A stretch of 64,000 nt of DNA. Source: a virus. Where the stretch lies: the IMG/VR virus record IMGVR_UViG_3300032322_002570, positions 1 to 64,000 of that record; one strand, given 5' to 3'. A model generated the notes under the pieces. That model did no database searches. It was not told the origin of the DNA and was given only the letters and a program-made list of their open reading frames with translations. A program made the position numbers and the translations under genes. Below are positions 30,201-38,053 of the stretch, piece after piece; position 1 is the first letter of the stretch; each line of letters starts with the position of its first letter.

Positions 30201-31778
30201 CTGACTCTTGTTATAGGTCCCGTCCCCAACAAGAAAACCTTTGAGGTAAGCGCCATTAGCATGGACCTTACCGTTGACACGCTTTTCCGTGGACTTGAGC
30301 TGCATGCCAGGCTGGAGGTCTCGCGCCTCGATCCGCGTCCCGTCTTCTAAGATGAACGCGTGATACGGAGTGACGGTGTAACTAATTCCGCAATGGAGTT
30401 CAACGCGGACAACTGGCTGATCGGTTCCGGTTACCCTGAAGTTGTCAATTTTTACCCACCGGACACCGTCGAACACTTCAACCTCCCTGCCAACTAATGA
30501 CTCGATCGGGAAATGCCCCTGCCTTGTCATAACCATGGTCCCCGGGATAAGGCAGGGGTTCAATCCGTACCGGTGCATCCTGTGGTGGATGATCCGGTCA
30601 TTCGTGGGTTCGCCGACCTCTTTCGCGAGCGTCCTGATGTAGTTCGTCGCCGCAGTCTTGTCAGATCTATTGTACAACTTCAGGAAATGCTTCTTCTTGC
30701 CTGGGTCATCGAGCAGGTCGGCGTTTGCGCGCGCAATCGCCTCCGGCACATACTGGATCGCGCCTTCGCCACTGCCATGCTGCAGCGTCACTGCATCCAG
30801 GATCTCCTGGTACGTCGGCTTGTGATGCCAAGTCCGCGTGTGGTTCGCCATGCGAAGCGCCTCACGCTCCGGGTCCACGCTCCAATTACCATCCTCGTCT
30901 TGCTTGTATAGACCAAGCTTCGCGATTGCGGCCTCTTCGTCGTGCTCGCTGAACTGCCTCATACCCGCTGCGCGTCTAATGCTGCCGGCAACGACGGCGC
31001 TCGCAGCCTCGTCAATCAGCAGGCACGCCTCGATCGGCGTCAGCTTCCGCCCGTGGGCCTTCCCGAGCAGCGTCGTGACCCGCTCCAGGGTGGACCGAAG
31101 CTTAATCGGGTTCGACACCCCGCCAAACCCCTTCAGGCGATTTCCAGCCCCCCGCACGTGCGTCAGATCAATGTTCACGAAGACGGGCTCATCCTCTTCG
31201 CCGCCGACCTCGAGCAGCCCCATCGCTATATTGATCAGTCCCTGATAGGCGTCGACCCACCCCTGCCGGGAGTCGCCAACCGTGATGTCGACCGAGGTCG
31301 GATGAGTAAACTCGATCCCGGTACTCTCCTGCCCGCCATCGCTGTCGGGATCCTCCTTGACGGTCCCCAGCACGAGCTTGTGCTTGATCGGCGGAAGCTT
31401 GCCCACTACGTCCTGCTGGAGCACGGCGCCGGTGCCGGTACCGCACATGGCGAGCTCCATCAGTAGGCCGAACTGGGCCGGCTCATCGATGAAGCTCGAC
31501 TGGCAGTTGTAGAAGCCGTAGAAGTTCTCGGGCTGCCGGCTCCAGTCGGTGCCGCTGACCCAAAGGGCCCGGCCACTGGGGAAGGCCTGCTGCTGTAGGG
31601 CAGCCTCCAGGCAGAGTTCGCGCTGCTCTTCGGTGAAGGAGCCGACCTCCGCGATGCCATTCACGGCACGCGTCACGGCCTCAGTGAAGCTCTCCCGGGT
31701 GCCATCGTCTTTGCGACGGCTGTAGCTCCGATAGAAGACAGCAGGAGCACAGGGAGCGGACTCCAGGAAATCTGACAT
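27276..31778 (-). CDS. nrdJ: Class II (cobalamin-dependent) ribonucleotide reductase with two inteins, 1500 aa
   Basis: Without its inteins about 770 residues match the monomeric RTPR type: FPSGRALWVSG and NFYGFYNCQSSF at the N-terminus, a GTGTGAVLQQDV loop, the active-site CAEILLCDN, a PAG-SKSLLTG loop and a C-terminal cysteine pair CTNGAC. It reduces ribonucleoside triphosphates using a B12 radical, without oxygen. One intein sits just before the catalytic CAEI, the other within the PAG-S loop, so both must splice out for activity. The start is taken at MSDFLES; a TAGAAT box lies about 45 nt upstream. Feeds dNTPs to phage replication with dUTPase, ThyX and the dNMP kinase. Confidence 0.9.
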   Translation of the reverse strand: MSDFLESAPCAPAVFYRSYSRRKDDGTRESFTEAVTRAVNGIAEVGSFTEEQRELCLEAALQQQAFPSGRALWVSGTDWSRQPENFYGFYNCQSSFIDEPAQFGLLMELAMCGTGTGAVLQQDVVGKLPPIKHKLVLGTVKEDPDSDGGQESTGIEFTHPTSVDITVGDSRQGWVDAYQGLINIAMGLLEVGGEEDEPVFVNIDLTHVRGAGNRLKGFGGVSNPIKLRSTLERVTTLLGKAHGRKLTPIEACLLIDEAASAVVAGSIRRAAGMRQFSEHDEEAAIAKLGLYKQDEDGNWSVDPEREALRMANHTRTWHHKPTYQEILDAVTLQHGSGEGAIQYVPEAIARANADLLDDPGKKKHFLKLYNRSDKTAATNYIRTLAKEVGEPTNDRIIHHRMHRYGLNPCLIPGTMVMTRQGHFPIESLVGREVEVFDGVRWVKIDNFRVTGTDQPVVRVELHCGISYTVTPYHAFILEDGTRIEARDLQPGMQLKSTEKRVNGKVHANGAYLKGFLVGDGTYNKSQFTPVCKVYEPKHVCVDRLVESQREIGVKKYVARSGRVTGERFGLSDAGYLLNLGKSLEEDLSPWVSVYKKEFPKEVYNWTRQCQLDFIAGLFDADGTTLDSKNGYGYQIVSISREFLEGLGLLLHDIGIRFRISPPRPARYHDLGHRGGVCLNKESHRLSIGQAGAIKLAGLVEFTRLKDLSDRRCAYNMRYKGLKVSAVTDAGIAPAVYCCTVPTNNSFTLTGGIVSGQCAEILLCDNVCNLGDVHLNRIEPSDQPAQDRAFRAAALQVAGLLHHHFPSERLQYSRENDPIVGVSFTGLFDFFVTAFGESWLQWMMDGRPAKQGRAFVEAERQYLTHWRNIVGDEVRSYCLSQGIRIPNRYTTVQPAGCLDRTALRVFDQGLLYADDLLEPGSGETEVSGLSVRGGISAETGIANQPMELIRVTLKNKRVLRLTPDHRLLLESGEWCRAEDLAPGSRIQHSLGEYRNTSEAALIPVEAFAYTREARRESAGHSLGLLSVGISTPATMSPDLAYFLGALFGNGSMSERCHRIRFSMPAGSAVTIRLREVASKLFGLAGTIRDEERTTEFCLASRQLWDWMHLNGFEKGKSKELERVPLAIRVSSRESVLGFIAGLIDTDGCVRTKGHFSIDMASEAFIRNLQQIAEAVGIGCTVSHNTQGQSLQEEKDMWSLVMSRAATLPESRDFLNKFSEKCRARPLRSAKMTHSSYAPFTVSSVERDPEPDYTYDFSVSGVDDDDSWYFQGAIVSHNSKSLLTGASPGWHPPKAQRFIRRITFSKTDPIVGALKDYGYSVIPAQSARDDEGRLLDDVNDPRVHEVLVEIPVEVPWARLEGCDRHDLSRLPIEAQWGLYMQVQRHYSTHTTSATLEIRESEIETLAKLIHQDIQQDGGYMSAALLARFDDSQTFPRMPFEPIDLETYERLHQEVLDRRITDDIGLALSIHDDPAYNVTQQDGACTNGACVFKADLDEARGVS
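27951..29093 (-). other. Intein 2 in ribonucleotide reductase, 381 aa
   Basis: Inserted in the VQPAG^SKSLL loop. Begins CLDRTALRVFDQG, block B LTPDHRLLLESG, two LAGLIDADG motifs (FLGALFGNGS, FIAGLIDTDGC), and ends GAIVSHN followed by Ser, the canonical splice junction. Carries its own endonuclease, so it can home into intein-free reductase genes. Confidence 0.9.
29511..30554 (-). other. Intein 1 in ribonucleotide reductase, 348 aa
   Basis: Inserted between NP and CAEI of the active site. Begins CLIPGTMVMTRQGHFPIESL and has the VTPYHAFIL block B. Two LAGLIDADG-type motifs (LKGFLVGDGT, FIAGLFDADGT) indicate a homing endonuclease domain. Ends TGGIVSGQ followed by Cys: a terminal Gln with Gly before it, instead of the usual His-Asn. 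Gln-ending inteins are known, for example in an iridovirus ribonucleotide reductase, but are rare. Splicing is therefore plausible but not assured. Confidence 0.88.
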
Positions 31779-31825
31779 TGATAGGCAAAGCAAGAGTTAG
31801 TCTTCCGCTTTCGCGGGCGTCGATT

Positions 31826-32080
31826 CTACCCCAGATCGCGGGATTCTGCGACTTTCTGCCAGGGCTCGGGCAGGTTCTGGAACATGGTGCCGCGAAGTGC
31901 GGCGCGCGCTGTCACCCAGGCTCGCAACAGGTCAATCGCGTGGTTGCGAAGCGCGTCTGGATCGCGGCACTCCTGCAAAGCGCGAACCATGCTTTCCTGC
32001 TGAAAGCGCTCGGCCATGGTGAGCTCAAAGGCGGGATTCGGTTCCAATCTAAAATGTGCAAGGCCAGCGAACTCTAGCAT
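31826..32080 (-). CDS. Hypothetical protein, 84 aa
   Basis: MAERFQQESMVRALQECRDP, NHAIDLLRAWVTARAALRGT and a WQKVAESRD end. It may start at the internal ATG (32017), because GGTATGCTA at the first ATG resembles a promoter box. Helical; function unknown. Confidence 0.5.
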   Translation of the reverse strand: MLEFAGLAHFRLEPNPAFELTMAERFQQESMVRALQECRDPDALRNHAIDLLRAWVTARAALRGTMFQNLPEPWQKVAESRDLG

Positions 32081-32082
32081 AC

Positions 32083-32259
32083 CTAGGTCCCGGGCTCCCG
32101 CAGCGGAACCCCCTTCAACCTGTCAACATGGGCCACGATTCCCTCGTAGACACGTTTCCACTCCGGATGCCTGTGGCTGTACAGGCGAAGCGTATCCAGC
32201 GCATCCAGGAACGCGTCTTCGGTCGGGTCCTCAACGAGGACGTCGCGGATGATAGCCAT
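32083..32259 (-). CDS. Hypothetical protein, 58 aa
   Basis: MAIIRDVLVEDPTEDAFLDA, LDTLRLYSHRHPEWKRVYEG and VDRLKGV. Follows the primase by about 28 nt. The longer upstream frame is low-complexity Arg/Ser and antisense-like, so the ATG is preferred. Confidence 0.55.
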   Translation of the reverse strand: MAIIRDVLVEDPTEDAFLDALDTLRLYSHRHPEWKRVYEGIVAHVDRLKGVPLREPGT

Positions 32260-32287
32260 GGCCGACAGGCGTGTCCGTAGGATGCCG

Positions 32288-33865
32288 CTACAGTAGCGCA
32301 CCACCCAGGTCAGCAAGCTTCGTCGTGACGTACTCCACAGCGGCCGGCTCGGCACTAAGCGAGATCGTCGGCCTGACCAGTGGCCTGACGACCCTGCTGT
32401 AGCGCTGTTCGGAGACCGCCAGGATCGCCATCGCTTCACGGGGGCCGAACTCCGGCGAGAACTGCTCAAGATCCGACAGGCGGCGCCAGAACCAGACGTG
32501 CGCCGCACCAGCCAGAAAGCCCATCAGCGGGCGCAGCGTCTGCCTGAGGTGCGGGTAGTGGACGTACAGCCGCAGTGCTCGGCGTTCCACCTGGAACCTG
32601 ACCCACTGCGGATCGGGCCTGGACCAGGCCGCATAGTGCGAGATCGTCGGCAGCCCAGAGATCCACCCCTTGGCCAGGGACGAGGCCGCCTCAGGCGTGG
32701 CCGCCAGCACCGCCGAGGCCTTGTCGACGTAGTGCTGCCTGAGGGCGGGCGACCTGATGGACTCTACCAGGTTGCGAATTGCCGTCTCTGCTGCAGAGAA
32801 CTTCTTGGTGTCGGTCCTGTCAAGTCCGGCCAGCCAGGAGTCGATCTGCCAGTCGAGCCACGGCACCGCCGCCTCGATGATGCCGCCGAAGTCCATGCCA
32901 GCGTCGACGCAGTCAGCCGGATCCATCCCATCCGGGAGTTTGGCGATGCTGATGTTCGCTTCGCCCTTGCACGCGAACGGGCCGATCGCTGACACCGCCC
33001 GAGCAGTGGCGCTGGCGCCACCCTTATCGGCGTCCATGCAGAGCACGAAGTTCGAACACTTCAGCATGAGCCTCTTGACGGCGGCCTCGCTTGGTATCGC
33101 CGTGCCCTGCAGTGCAACGACATTGCAGTGCCCAGCGCACCACAGCCGAATCACGTCAAGCTGCCCTTCGACTATCACCATGAAGCCAGCGTCCCTGGCA
33201 GCCTCCCAGGCCCTATGCTCATTGAAGAAAAGGCTTGACTTCTTGAAGATCTCACTGTCTTTCGAGTTGATGTACTTCTCCTTGCCGGAGTAAAGCGGAT
33301 CGATGACACGCTTCGAAAACCCAACAATCCTGCCGGCGTGATCGTGGATCGGAATCGTGATTCTGCCACCGTCTGGGGCCCCGGCGTCCCATCCAAGCTC
33401 GAAGAATCGGCTGGCCTCTGCTGTCAGGCCGCGACCGAGTATCCAATCACGGGCCGATTCTCCAGTCCTGGAGCGAATTGCCTTCCGGTAGCGCTCATGC
33501 GCCCTGGTCAGCGACGAACGCTCTGACTCGATCCTGGCGCGACGTTGCCTCTGCGCCTCCTGGTCCTCGTCGTCCCTCAGGATCTCGACCGAGTGCTTCT
33601 CGGCGATGCGCTCGACAGCCTCTGCAAACGACAGTGAGAACTTCTGCTTCACGAAGTCGATCCCGTCCTTGCCACCGCCGCAGGCAAAGCAGAAGCAGAT
33701 TCCCTTGGCGTCGTTGATCGTCAGCGACGGGTTGGTGTCGTTGTGCCACGGGCACAAGGCGACCGCTTCACGGCCAACCTTCTTGAACGCGATCCCCTCC
33801 GACTCCAGGATCGCCGTGATCGGGACTGCCCTTACGGCCTCGATGGTGCCCTGTGAGATGCTCAA
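32288..33865 (-). CDS. DnaG-type DNA primase, 525 aa
   Basis: N-terminal CHC2 zinc finger (LCPWHNDTNPSLTIND ... FCFACGGGKDGIDFVKQ, from residue ~38) and a TOPRIM domain (GFMVIVEGQLDVIRLWCAGH near 230, then VLCMDADKGG). It makes RNA primers for phage DNA synthesis, working with the DnaB-like helicase at 58-60 kb. The C-terminal region is helical and differs from bacterial DnaG. Overlaps the sigma-factor stop by ATGA. Confidence 0.88.
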   Translation of the reverse strand: MSISQGTIEAVRAVPITAILESEGIAFKKVGREAVALCPWHNDTNPSLTINDAKGICFCFACGGGKDGIDFVKQKFSLSFAEAVERIAEKHSVEILRDDEDQEAQRQRRARIESERSSLTRAHERYRKAIRSRTGESARDWILGRGLTAEASRFFELGWDAGAPDGGRITIPIHDHAGRIVGFSKRVIDPLYSGKEKYINSKDSEIFKKSSLFFNEHRAWEAARDAGFMVIVEGQLDVIRLWCAGHCNVVALQGTAIPSEAAVKRLMLKCSNFVLCMDADKGGASATARAVSAIGPFACKGEANISIAKLPDGMDPADCVDAGMDFGGIIEAAVPWLDWQIDSWLAGLDRTDTKKFSAAETAIRNLVESIRSPALRQHYVDKASAVLAATPEAASSLAKGWISGLPTISHYAAWSRPDPQWVRFQVERRALRLYVHYPHLRQTLRPLMGFLAGAAHVWFWRRLSDLEQFSPEFGPREAMAILAVSEQRYSRVVRPLVRPTISLSAEPAAVEYVTTKLADLGGALL

Positions 33866-34506
33866 CGATTTTCGACGAACTTGCGGAAACGAACAGCGAG
33901 CGCCGACGGCGGGCGGCGCAGGCGACCCCGACTGTACTCCTCCAATTGCCGTCTGAGGACCGGTGGCATCGCCTCGATCAGCGCCTCAGCCTCTCGCTCG
34001 TAGGAGGATAGGTCAAAGGCCTCTTCGGCTTCTAGCGCCTTTCCTGGCAGCGAGTGGTCTTTCAGTTCCAGCGGTGGGCCAGAGCACGCAAGCATCACGT
34101 CCTGCCATTCTTCGGCGTCGATCTCGAGCTTAGCACAGATCTGCTCGTCCGTGGCACCCTCCAGGATCATTCTGCGCCCTTTGACCCAGAGCTCTCGCAT
34201 CCGGTGGGACAGGCGCATGGAGTAGGTGCGGTCCCTGATGTAGTGCAGGATCGCGCCGCGAATGTATGGAACAGCGAGCGACGAGAACCGCATCGTTCGG
34301 CCGGTGCGCACGCTGACCAGGCCGGCATCGTACTTGGCCGCCGCCTGGCATAGGCCCTCGAATGCAGCGCTCTGCAGGATCGAGAACTCGATGCCGGTCG
34401 ATCGCTGGTAGCGCCAGGCGATCTCCCGTGCCAGGTTGATGTTATCGGCAGCAAGCTTCTGCTGCTCGCGTGTCAGCCTGAAGTCTGGCTCTCTCTTTGC
34501 TGCCAA
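33862..34506 (-). CDS. RNA polymerase sigma factor (sigma-70 family), 214 aa
   Basis: Region 2 is visible: QKLAADNINLAREIAWRYQR, then GLCQAAAKYDAGLVSVRTGR and TMRFSSLAVPYIRGAILHYI, followed by RLSHRMREL and a degenerate region 3/4 with DEQICAKLEIDAEEWQ. Short, without region 1.1, like alternative or phage sigma factors. It would direct host RNA polymerase to phage promoters, most likely late ones, since it sits between the terminase and primase genes. The GGWAYACTA motif before plus-strand virion genes is a candidate target. Confidence 0.75.
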   Translation of the reverse strand: MAAKREPDFRLTREQQKLAADNINLAREIAWRYQRSTGIEFSILQSAAFEGLCQAAAKYDAGLVSVRTGRTMRFSSLAVPYIRGAILHYIRDRTYSMRLSHRMRELWVKGRRMILEGATDEQICAKLEIDAEEWQDVMLACSGPPLELKDHSLPGKALEAEEAFDLSSYEREAEALIEAMPPVLRRQLEEYSRGRLRRPPSALAVRFRKFVENR

Positions 34507-34507
34507 T

Positions 34508-36049
34508 TCACCAAAGCGATAGTTCCGGAGCGTCCTGGATAAGCCTGGAACCCCTCCCCCATCTTACCCCCATAATCTGCGCTGGGGTTCTTTGGTTCAT
34601 GTAGTTGATTGCCTGGGCCACGCTGTCGCAAATGTCGTCGTTCTTGACGGCCGGAAACAGGTTGAATTCATTCAAGAACTCATCAAGCCATGGCGCGTGC
34701 TTTGGCAGGTAGACGTTGCCGGCCTCGACGGTCGGCACGATACCCATCAGCCTGAACTCTTTCTTGACGTCTTTGGGCTTGTAGCCGATCAGGCCTGGGA
34801 TCCGAGACTGCAACGTCTGGAAGGCGGCGTGACCGTTAGCAGCCAATTCGATGATGGTACCGCTGACCTGGTACTCGCGTTCAGCGGCATTCCGTTGCGC
34901 TGTCAGGATCATGCCAAGCGTGTCCTGGAAGTCCGCACGCCTGCGCAGCATATCCAGGACGTAGTACTTCACGCCAGACTGGCCGATTGTCGTGACAACA
35001 ACAAAGTCAGAATCGTCGTTGTCGACGAAGGTGCAGTCGACGCTGATCATGATCCTATCCATCACCGGCAGCTCCTGGCGGTCTTTGTAGTACTGCCACC
35101 ACGAGGACTGGAACATGTTGCCCTCTTCCGGTGCCGGGCGCTGCTGGTACTGGGATGACCATTCCCTTGGGCCAATCGTCTGGCGGATCATCTCGAGGTC
35201 TTTCTCGTCGTAGCGCTGGGGGCACAGAGAAATGCCAGCCTTTTCGCGCCAGTCAGGCACGACCTCGCAGTTCGACGGCAGTGGTGGGCGTGACCCAGGC
35301 TCCTCCGACAGGGCGGGCCAGTCGATGATCGTCCAGTTTTGTCTCAGGTGCGCCGGCGCATTCCTCTCGGCTTCCAAGAGGCGGCCGGTCAGGTCGTTCT
35401 CGCTCCACCTGGTGGCAACGACAACGATGGTGCCGTACTCAGGCTCCAGTCGTTGATAGAGCGAGCCGGTGTAGAAGCCCCATAGCTTGCTCATCGATAG
35501 CTTGCTGTCGGCATCAAGCCTGCTTGCCACCGTGTCATCACAGATCAGCAGACCACCCGAGCGGCCCACGACGGTACCTCCGACACCTGTGGCCCAGCAG
35601 CCACCGCCAGACATGGTGTCCCACCTGGTGGCGGCCTTACTGTCGGGCTTCAGGATGCCGCCGGCCTGCGTGTAGTAGTCTCTGGCGTTCCTGCTGAAGC
35701 CCTCTGCGAGCTCTTTTGAGTAGCTCAGGATGCCAACATAGCGCTCAGGGTGAGCTAGTAGATAGGCAGCAGGCAGCAGTCTGGAAGACAGTTCGCTCTT
35801 GCCGAATCGTGGCGGTGCGCTGACAATCAGCCTCTTGCAGTCGCCATCGATCACACGCTGCAATTGCATGATCAACTCAGCGTGAAACCTATAGAACCTG
35901 TACCTCGGATTTACGTCCTTGATGACCTTGTGGAAGATGACATTCTTCCCGTCAGATATGGTCTTCGCCTTGGCCTGCTTGAGCTCGCGCGCGAGGCCAA
36001 TCGTTCCACCGGCCCGCTCAAGAAAGCGCGCGCCAACCTGATTAGGCAT
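34508..36049 (-). CDS. Terminase large subunit, 513 aa
   Basis: ATPase with Walker A SAPPRFGKSELSSRLL near residue 80, Walker B GGLLICDDTVAS, coupling motif VVVATRWSENDLTGRLL; RNase H-like nuclease with the first Asp in ISVDCTFVDNDDSDFVVV and a final ICDSVAQAIN. It pumps DNA into the procapsid and cuts it. The length and the ATR/VATRWS pattern resemble the T4/P22-like branch. One-base overlap with the small subunit. Confidence 0.9.
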   Translation of the reverse strand: MPNQVGARFLERAGGTIGLARELKQAKAKTISDGKNVIFHKVIKDVNPRYRFYRFHAELIMQLQRVIDGDCKRLIVSAPPRFGKSELSSRLLPAAYLLAHPERYVGILSYSKELAEGFSRNARDYYTQAGGILKPDSKAATRWDTMSGGGCWATGVGGTVVGRSGGLLICDDTVASRLDADSKLSMSKLWGFYTGSLYQRLEPEYGTIVVVATRWSENDLTGRLLEAERNAPAHLRQNWTIIDWPALSEEPGSRPPLPSNCEVVPDWREKAGISLCPQRYDEKDLEMIRQTIGPREWSSQYQQRPAPEEGNMFQSSWWQYYKDRQELPVMDRIMISVDCTFVDNDDSDFVVVTTIGQSGVKYYVLDMLRRRADFQDTLGMILTAQRNAAEREYQVSGTIIELAANGHAAFQTLQSRIPGLIGYKPKDVKKEFRLMGIVPTVEAGNVYLPKHAPWLDEFLNEFNLFPAVKNDDICDSVAQAINYMNQRTPAQIMGVRWGRGSRLIQDAPELSLW

Positions 36050-36669
36050 TACTCTTCAATTTCGAACTCGTATGGGTCTTCACTCTCGTTGAGCTCTTCG
36101 ATTCGGACCTTCTCAACCTCCTCTTCGACAACGCTCAGGAGCTCGTTGACTCCCAGGGCCGCGCCCCATGATTCCCTGGACTGTTCATTCAGGCCAGCAG
36201 CAGCCCGCAGCAGGCCGCCCACCAGGCTGATCGGGATCTCTTCGTCATTCTCCTCTGCCTTTGCAATCCGTTTCCCCAAGACGCGCACCAGGTCTTCGGA
36301 GACCCGGGACATCATCCTGGCCTGGCGTTCAGCGGCGTTTCTGAACTCGACAATCGATTGCTTGTGCTGATTGCGCTTGTCGTTCTCCGTCTCGCGCATG
36401 GCGAGGGCCATTTGTTGTTTATCCCAGGCAGCAGCCCGCCGCTCCCATTGGAACTTGTGAGCCCACTTGACAACAGTGGCCGGCGAGTGCCCACGTTCCT
36501 CCGCCACGCGCTGCAGGCTACGCTTGCCAGCAAGCTGCACATATAACTGAAAAGCCGCGTACTGATCAGCGGACTCATGCTGACCAGCACGCGCCACCTT
36601 GTAGCCGCGTCTGAAGTTGTAGATCGGACCGGGCGTTCGCGGCGGTGGCTTAGCCTCTCTGAACTCCAA
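36049..36669 (-). CDS. Terminase small subunit-like protein, 206 aa
   Basis: N-terminal helix-turn-helix (LQRVAEERGHSPATVVKWAH, KFQWERRAAAWD) followed by a long helical domain (ENDEEIPISLVGGLLRAAAG) and an acidic C-terminus. Immediately upstream of the large subunit, with TGATG-like coupling. It would recognise the packaging site. Confidence 0.7.
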   Translation of the reverse strand: MEFREAKPPPRTPGPIYNFRRGYKVARAGQHESADQYAAFQLYVQLAGKRSLQRVAEERGHSPATVVKWAHKFQWERRAAAWDKQQMALAMRETENDKRNQHKQSIVEFRNAAERQARMMSRVSEDLVRVLGKRIAKAEENDEEIPISLVGGLLRAAAGLNEQSRESWGAALGVNELLSVVEEEVEKVRIEELNESEDPYEFEIEE

Positions 36670-36713
36670 ACCTGACCATTGCCGGGGTCAGGCTATGGTT
36701 CCAAAACGCAGTT

Positions 36714-37316
36714 CTAGGCGAACCACTCGGATCCTTCCAGCCAGTTTACCGCTAACTGATGGATGTGCGCGTGGTACTCTTCGATGGTACCATTGTTTTC
36801 AACGTCAACCGAGATAATACGAGGTAGCGAGATGTAGCCACGACTGTCGCCAGCATACGTCTTGCCATCCCTGTGTACGCGCACCAGGAGGACATTGTCT
36901 GCGCCGAACTGGTCGATGATCGGCAGCGCTTCGGACGCGAAGCCACTGTCGCTGCAGACAACCAGACGCGACAGGAAGGAGCGCCTGCGCAGGCGTCGTG
37001 CCGAGAGTTTGCCGAAGATCGCCTCGTCTGCATGGAACCACTTGGCCCAGTCCTCGCTGAGCGAGATCTGCGCCTCGACGTAGCTCTTGCCGAACAGCAG
37101 GTCGCTCGGCTGCGTCTTGATCGACTCGAGGTGCGCGACCTCCTCATCGGTTAGGTCGTAGAAGACCTGCACGGCGGCCTTGAGTGGCTTGCTTTGCTTA
37201 AAATGCGATGCCCCCAGGGCTTTCTCGCAATAGAGAGCAGCGGTGTCCTTGCCGCTGTGACGCGGACCGTTGAAGAAGATGACGCGGTGGTCGGACAGTG
37301 ACTCAAGTGCGGTCAT
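36714..37316 (-). CDS. Deoxynucleoside monophosphate kinase-like, 200 aa
   Basis: P-loop FFNGPRHSGKDTAALYCEKA at the start, then SFLSRLVVCSDSGFASEALP and NVLLVRVHRDGKTYAGDSRG; matches phage dNMP kinases of the T4 gene 1 type. Converts dNMPs to dNDPs. The open frame extends far upstream, but the ATG with ATGA overlap begins the domain. Completes the nucleotide set with the reductase, ThyX and dUTPase. Confidence 0.75.
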   Translation of the reverse strand: MTALESLSDHRVIFFNGPRHSGKDTAALYCEKALGASHFKQSKPLKAAVQVFYDLTDEEVAHLESIKTQPSDLLFGKSYVEAQISLSEDWAKWFHADEAIFGKLSARRLRRRSFLSRLVVCSDSGFASEALPIIDQFGADNVLLVRVHRDGKTYAGDSRGYISLPRIISVDVENNGTIEEYHAHIHQLAVNWLEGSEWFA

Positions 37317-37528
37317 AGTATGGGCGCATTCGGGTAAATGATAGCAGAAACGCCCCGGATGCGGGGCGAATTGCGCCGCTCGCGGAAGATAGGGTCGGTG
37401 CCCTCGGGGAAGGATGACAGGTAGACCTGGAACAGGTCTCCGGCGTCGGCCTTGAAGAAATACTGGTGCTGGGCGGTGAGCGTCGCCAGTTGCTGGTGGA
37501 CGGCGTCGGCGAATACCTTGAAGGTCAT
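37313..37528 (-). CDS. N-terminal fragment-like conserved phage protein, 71 aa
   Basis: MTFKVFADAVHQQLATLTAQ, FFKADAGDLFQVYLSSFPEG and TDPIFRERR recall the opening of larger phage proteins I remember, which continue with HDC-type cysteine motifs. Here the sequence ends shortly after RERR with NSPRIRGVSAII. The ATG is in an ATGA overlap; an upstream ATG at 37570 lies 7 nt from a TGGTACGAT box. Either a short version or a truncated remnant. Confidence 0.5.
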   Translation of the reverse strand: MTFKVFADAVHQQLATLTAQHQYFFKADAGDLFQVYLSSFPEGTDPIFRERRNSPRIRGVSAIIYPNAPIL

Positions 37529-37728
37529 GGGCGTGATACTCGATGGGATGGGCCCCTCTGGGGTTGCCATTTGAGAATCGTACCACAGACACAACAAAGC
37601 CGCCGGGTGGAACCGACGGCCTTGCGTCCCTGTTTGCGCGGCCCACCGATCTGGTTCGGCGGGTTGTGCAGCAAGACGAGGTCGACTTCTCCCCTTACCG
37701 ATTTCGGCTTGCGCCCAGGGGAGGCCAT
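37525..37728 (-). CDS. Doubtful small protein, 67 aa
   Basis: ASPGRKPKSVRGEVDLVLLH, NPPNQIGGPRKQGRKAVGST and two Cys. Plausible composition and an ATGA junction at its end, but a promoter-like box lies inside it and no ribosome-binding site is at usual spacing. Confidence 0.3.
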   Translation of the reverse strand: MASPGRKPKSVRGEVDLVLLHNPPNQIGGPRKQGRKAVGSTRRLCCVCGTILKWQPQRGPSHRVSRP

Positions 37729-37974
37729 CCCCCTGACCGGTCCCCCGACAAGGAGGCTCCGGATTTAGCCCCGCCCCTGCGGTAGGTGACGGGTACAGTG
37801 CACAGGCTGGCCGAATGCCTGGCTAGGGCTCTTCCGGGGCAGAGGTCAGAGGTACGGACTGGGGCTGATCCCCGCGTGTCTGACGTGAACTCCCCATCCG
37901 TGCTCTCCTATTGTACCGATGGGTGGCCGATGCCGCTCGCCGGTGGACGGCTTCGGGACTGGCACGCCCTGGCA
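37729..37974. other. Intergenic region between tRNA and small genes
   Basis: About 245 GC-rich bases. The only clear signal is CGGTACAATAGGAG on the minus strand near 37908-37921, a good -10-like TACAAT that could start the leftward kinase operon. No gene seen. Confidence 0.35.
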
Positions 37975-38047
37975 TGGGGGTCGCGGGGATCGAACCCGCC
38001 TTCGCGGCGTTATAAGCACCGAGCATTCTCCAGATTGCTAGACCCCC
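37975..38047 (-). tRNA. tRNA-Ile (UAU)
   Basis: Complete cloverleaf: 7-bp acceptor stem GGGGGTC/GACCCCC with discriminator A, D arm with GG loop, 5-bp anticodon stem CGGTG/CGCCG around CTTATAA (anticodon UAU, reading AUA), and T arm GCGGG-TTCGATC-CCCGC. The 3' CCA is not encoded. It would help translate AUA, a codon that is rare in GC-rich hosts. Confidence 0.88.
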
Positions 38048-38053
38048 TGGCTC

